Assembly: GCA_947476475.1 (NCBI GenBank)
Contig: CANJQT010000007.1
Coordinates: 1-64,000, forward strand
Length of the DNA: 64,000 bases
Direction: 5' to 3'
From: Paracoccaceae bacterium
Lineage (GTDB): Bacteria > Pseudomonadota > Alphaproteobacteria > Rhodobacterales > Rhodobacteraceae
Positions 62,489 through 64,000 of the stretch are shown here, one piece after another. The position numbers and the translations under genes were made by a program. The notes beneath the pieces were generated by a model that made no database searches, had not been told where the DNA came from, and saw only the letters and a list, made by a program, of their open reading frames with translations. Position 1 is the first letter of the stretch; each line of letters opens with the position of its first letter.

Positions 62489-64000
62489 ATGGCGTCATAT
62501 CAGGCAAGACGGCGGGATCCATTGGTGGACCAGAAGATGCAGGCAGCCATCGAACGGCGCGGGAAAGAGCTTTTGGGCGGCTTTCTTCTGGTGCTGGGCG
62601 CGGTTGTCGGTCTGATACTGGTCAGCTATTCACCCGACGACCCAAGCTGGTTCAGCGCCTCGGACCAGCCGGTGCAAAACCTGCTGGGGCATATGGGCGC
62701 GGCCGTGGCCGCCCCGCTTTACGTCATTGCCGGACGCGGTGGCTGGGCTGTGCCGATGATCCTGATCGCATGGGGTGTGCGGATGATCACCCATGTGGGC
62801 GAAGACCGCGCCCTGGGCCGGTCCATCTTTGCGCCCATCGCGGTGGCGATGGTGTCGGTGGCCGCGGCCGCCTATGAACCCGGCGAAAGCTGGACCCAGG
62901 TCTTCGGCTTTGGCGGCATGTTCGGCGACACGGTGTTTGGCTCGCTTCTGGGCGTGGTTCCGGCCAGCGGCAGCGTCAGCTTCGCCATGACCGGCTTGAT
63001 GCTTTCGCTTCTGGCCGTCGGCATGATGCTGTTCGTTCTGGGCTTTGACCGGCTGGAACTGGCCCATATCGGCAGACGTGCGCTGTATTGGTCGATCATC
63101 CTCTATGACCGGCTGGTGCGGATGCTGGGCACCGGCGTTCTGATGTCGGCGCGCACCGCGCAAAATCTGCATGAAATGCACCGTGCCCACCGCGCCGCGC
63201 GGGCCGAACAACGGGCGCAAGCCGCAGCACGCTATGCCCCGTCGGGGGCGGATGGAACGATTGCGCGTGCGCCTACGCAGGGCAAGTCCGCCAGCCTGAG
63301 GGCAGAGCCGCGCTTTGCCACCGACCAGGCCGTGATGACCGGGGCGGACGATGGCCGCGCCGATCAGGGCTTTGGTCAGGCCGACGCATACGGCGGGCAG
63401 GGCAAACCGGGTCTTGCCACCCGCGCGCCCGGCATCTTCCGTCGCCTGCTGGTGCCCGAACCCGAAACCCACCTGGAACCCGAACTGATCGAACGCGCGC
63501 CCGCGCAGTCGGTCTGGACAACCGAAGCCCCAACCCCGGACCGCATCCGCAGCCGCATCGCCGACGCGGTCAAGCGCAATGCCCAAGGCACCGAAACCGT
63601 GCTCCTCGACCGGATCGAACCGCCGCTGGTGCGCGCGCCCGCGCCCGCATTGGCCAGCGCATTGTCGGCGCCCATGGCCTATGTCGAACAACCACTCGGC
63701 CCTGAACCCCTTGCCCATGGCGCGCCCGCCCACCGCGCGGCAGAACCGCAATGGGATGACACCCCCGAAGTGGACTGGGACCGCAACGCCTTCGCCGATC
63801 TTGATGACGATGCCGACGATCTAGCCTATGCCCCGCCGCCGCCTCGCCTTGCCCAGCCGAACGGCTTTGTCGCCGAGGGAAAACGCGCCGTGGTTCAGCA
63901 TGCCACCCGTAAACCCGCCGCTCCGTCGCGCAAGGCCGAGGCCGAAAAGCAACCGCGCCTGCGCTTTGACGCGCCCGACGAACCCGCCTATGAACTGCCG
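62489..64000 (+). CDS. ftsK: DNA translocase FtsK, N-terminal part (truncated by window end)
   Basis: Open frame MASYQARRRDPLVDQKMQAAIERRGKELLGGFLLVLGAVVGLILVSYSPDDPSWFSAS to the window end (504 codons); TM region then acidic/proline-rich linker; no stop, so absent from the ORF track. Confidence 0.85.
   Translation, partial: MASYQARRRDPLVDQKMQAAIERRGKELLGGFLLVLGAVVGLILVSYSPDDPSWFSASDQPVQNLLGHMGAAVAAPLYVIAGRGGWAVPMILIAWGVRMITHVGEDRALGRSIFAPIAVAMVSVAAAAYEPGESWTQVFGFGGMFGDTVFGSLLGVVPASGSVSFAMTGLMLSLLAVGMMLFVLGFDRLELAHIGRRALYWSIILYDRLVRMLGTGVLMSARTAQNLHEMHRAHRAARAEQRAQAAARYAPSGADGTIARAPTQGKSASLRAEPRFATDQAVMTGADDGRADQGFGQADAYGGQGKPGLATRAPGIFRRLLVPEPETHLEPELIERAPAQSVWTTEAPTPDRIRSRIADAVKRNAQGTETVLLDRIEPPLVRAPAPALASALSAPMAYVEQPLGPEPLAHGAPAHRAAEPQWDDTPEVDWDRNAFADLDDDADDLAYAPPPPRLAQPNGFVAEGKRAVVQHATRKPAAPSRKAEAEKQPRLRFDAPDEPAYELP

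Overview
The window is a high-GC alphaproteobacterial chromosomal segment. Gene content and order (kdsD-lptC-lptA-lptB-rpoN-hpf-ptsN, rimP-nusA-ylxR-infB, secA/ppiC-argJ-mutT, a DUF5928-type GT14 protein) suggest Rhodobacteraceae. It is almost entirely coding, and I see no convincing prophage, transposon or CRISPR array. The left ~10.8 kb is a surface-polysaccharide locus: ABC-2 permease, cysQ, kdsB, galU, galE, four glycosyltransferases and a two-domain sulfotransferase. The rest is mostly core genes: LPS transport, glutamate synthase, SecA, translation factors, hemH, Hsp33, tRNA nucleotidyltransferase and ftsK. The strongest second-look items are: (i) a frame break at the 5' end of a glycosyltransferase directly after galE; (ii) an apparent attenuator (promoter, antiterminator, intrinsic terminator) ending 13 nt before the rimP-nusA-infB start codon; (iii) a tandem-sulfotransferase protein in a locus that also carries the PAP phosphatase cysQ; (iv) compact inverted-repeat clusters at 20432-20467 and 29773-29885; (v) a tandem pair of 59-aa secreted or membrane microproteins after hemH. 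All product calls come from reading the translated sequences; no database search was run.
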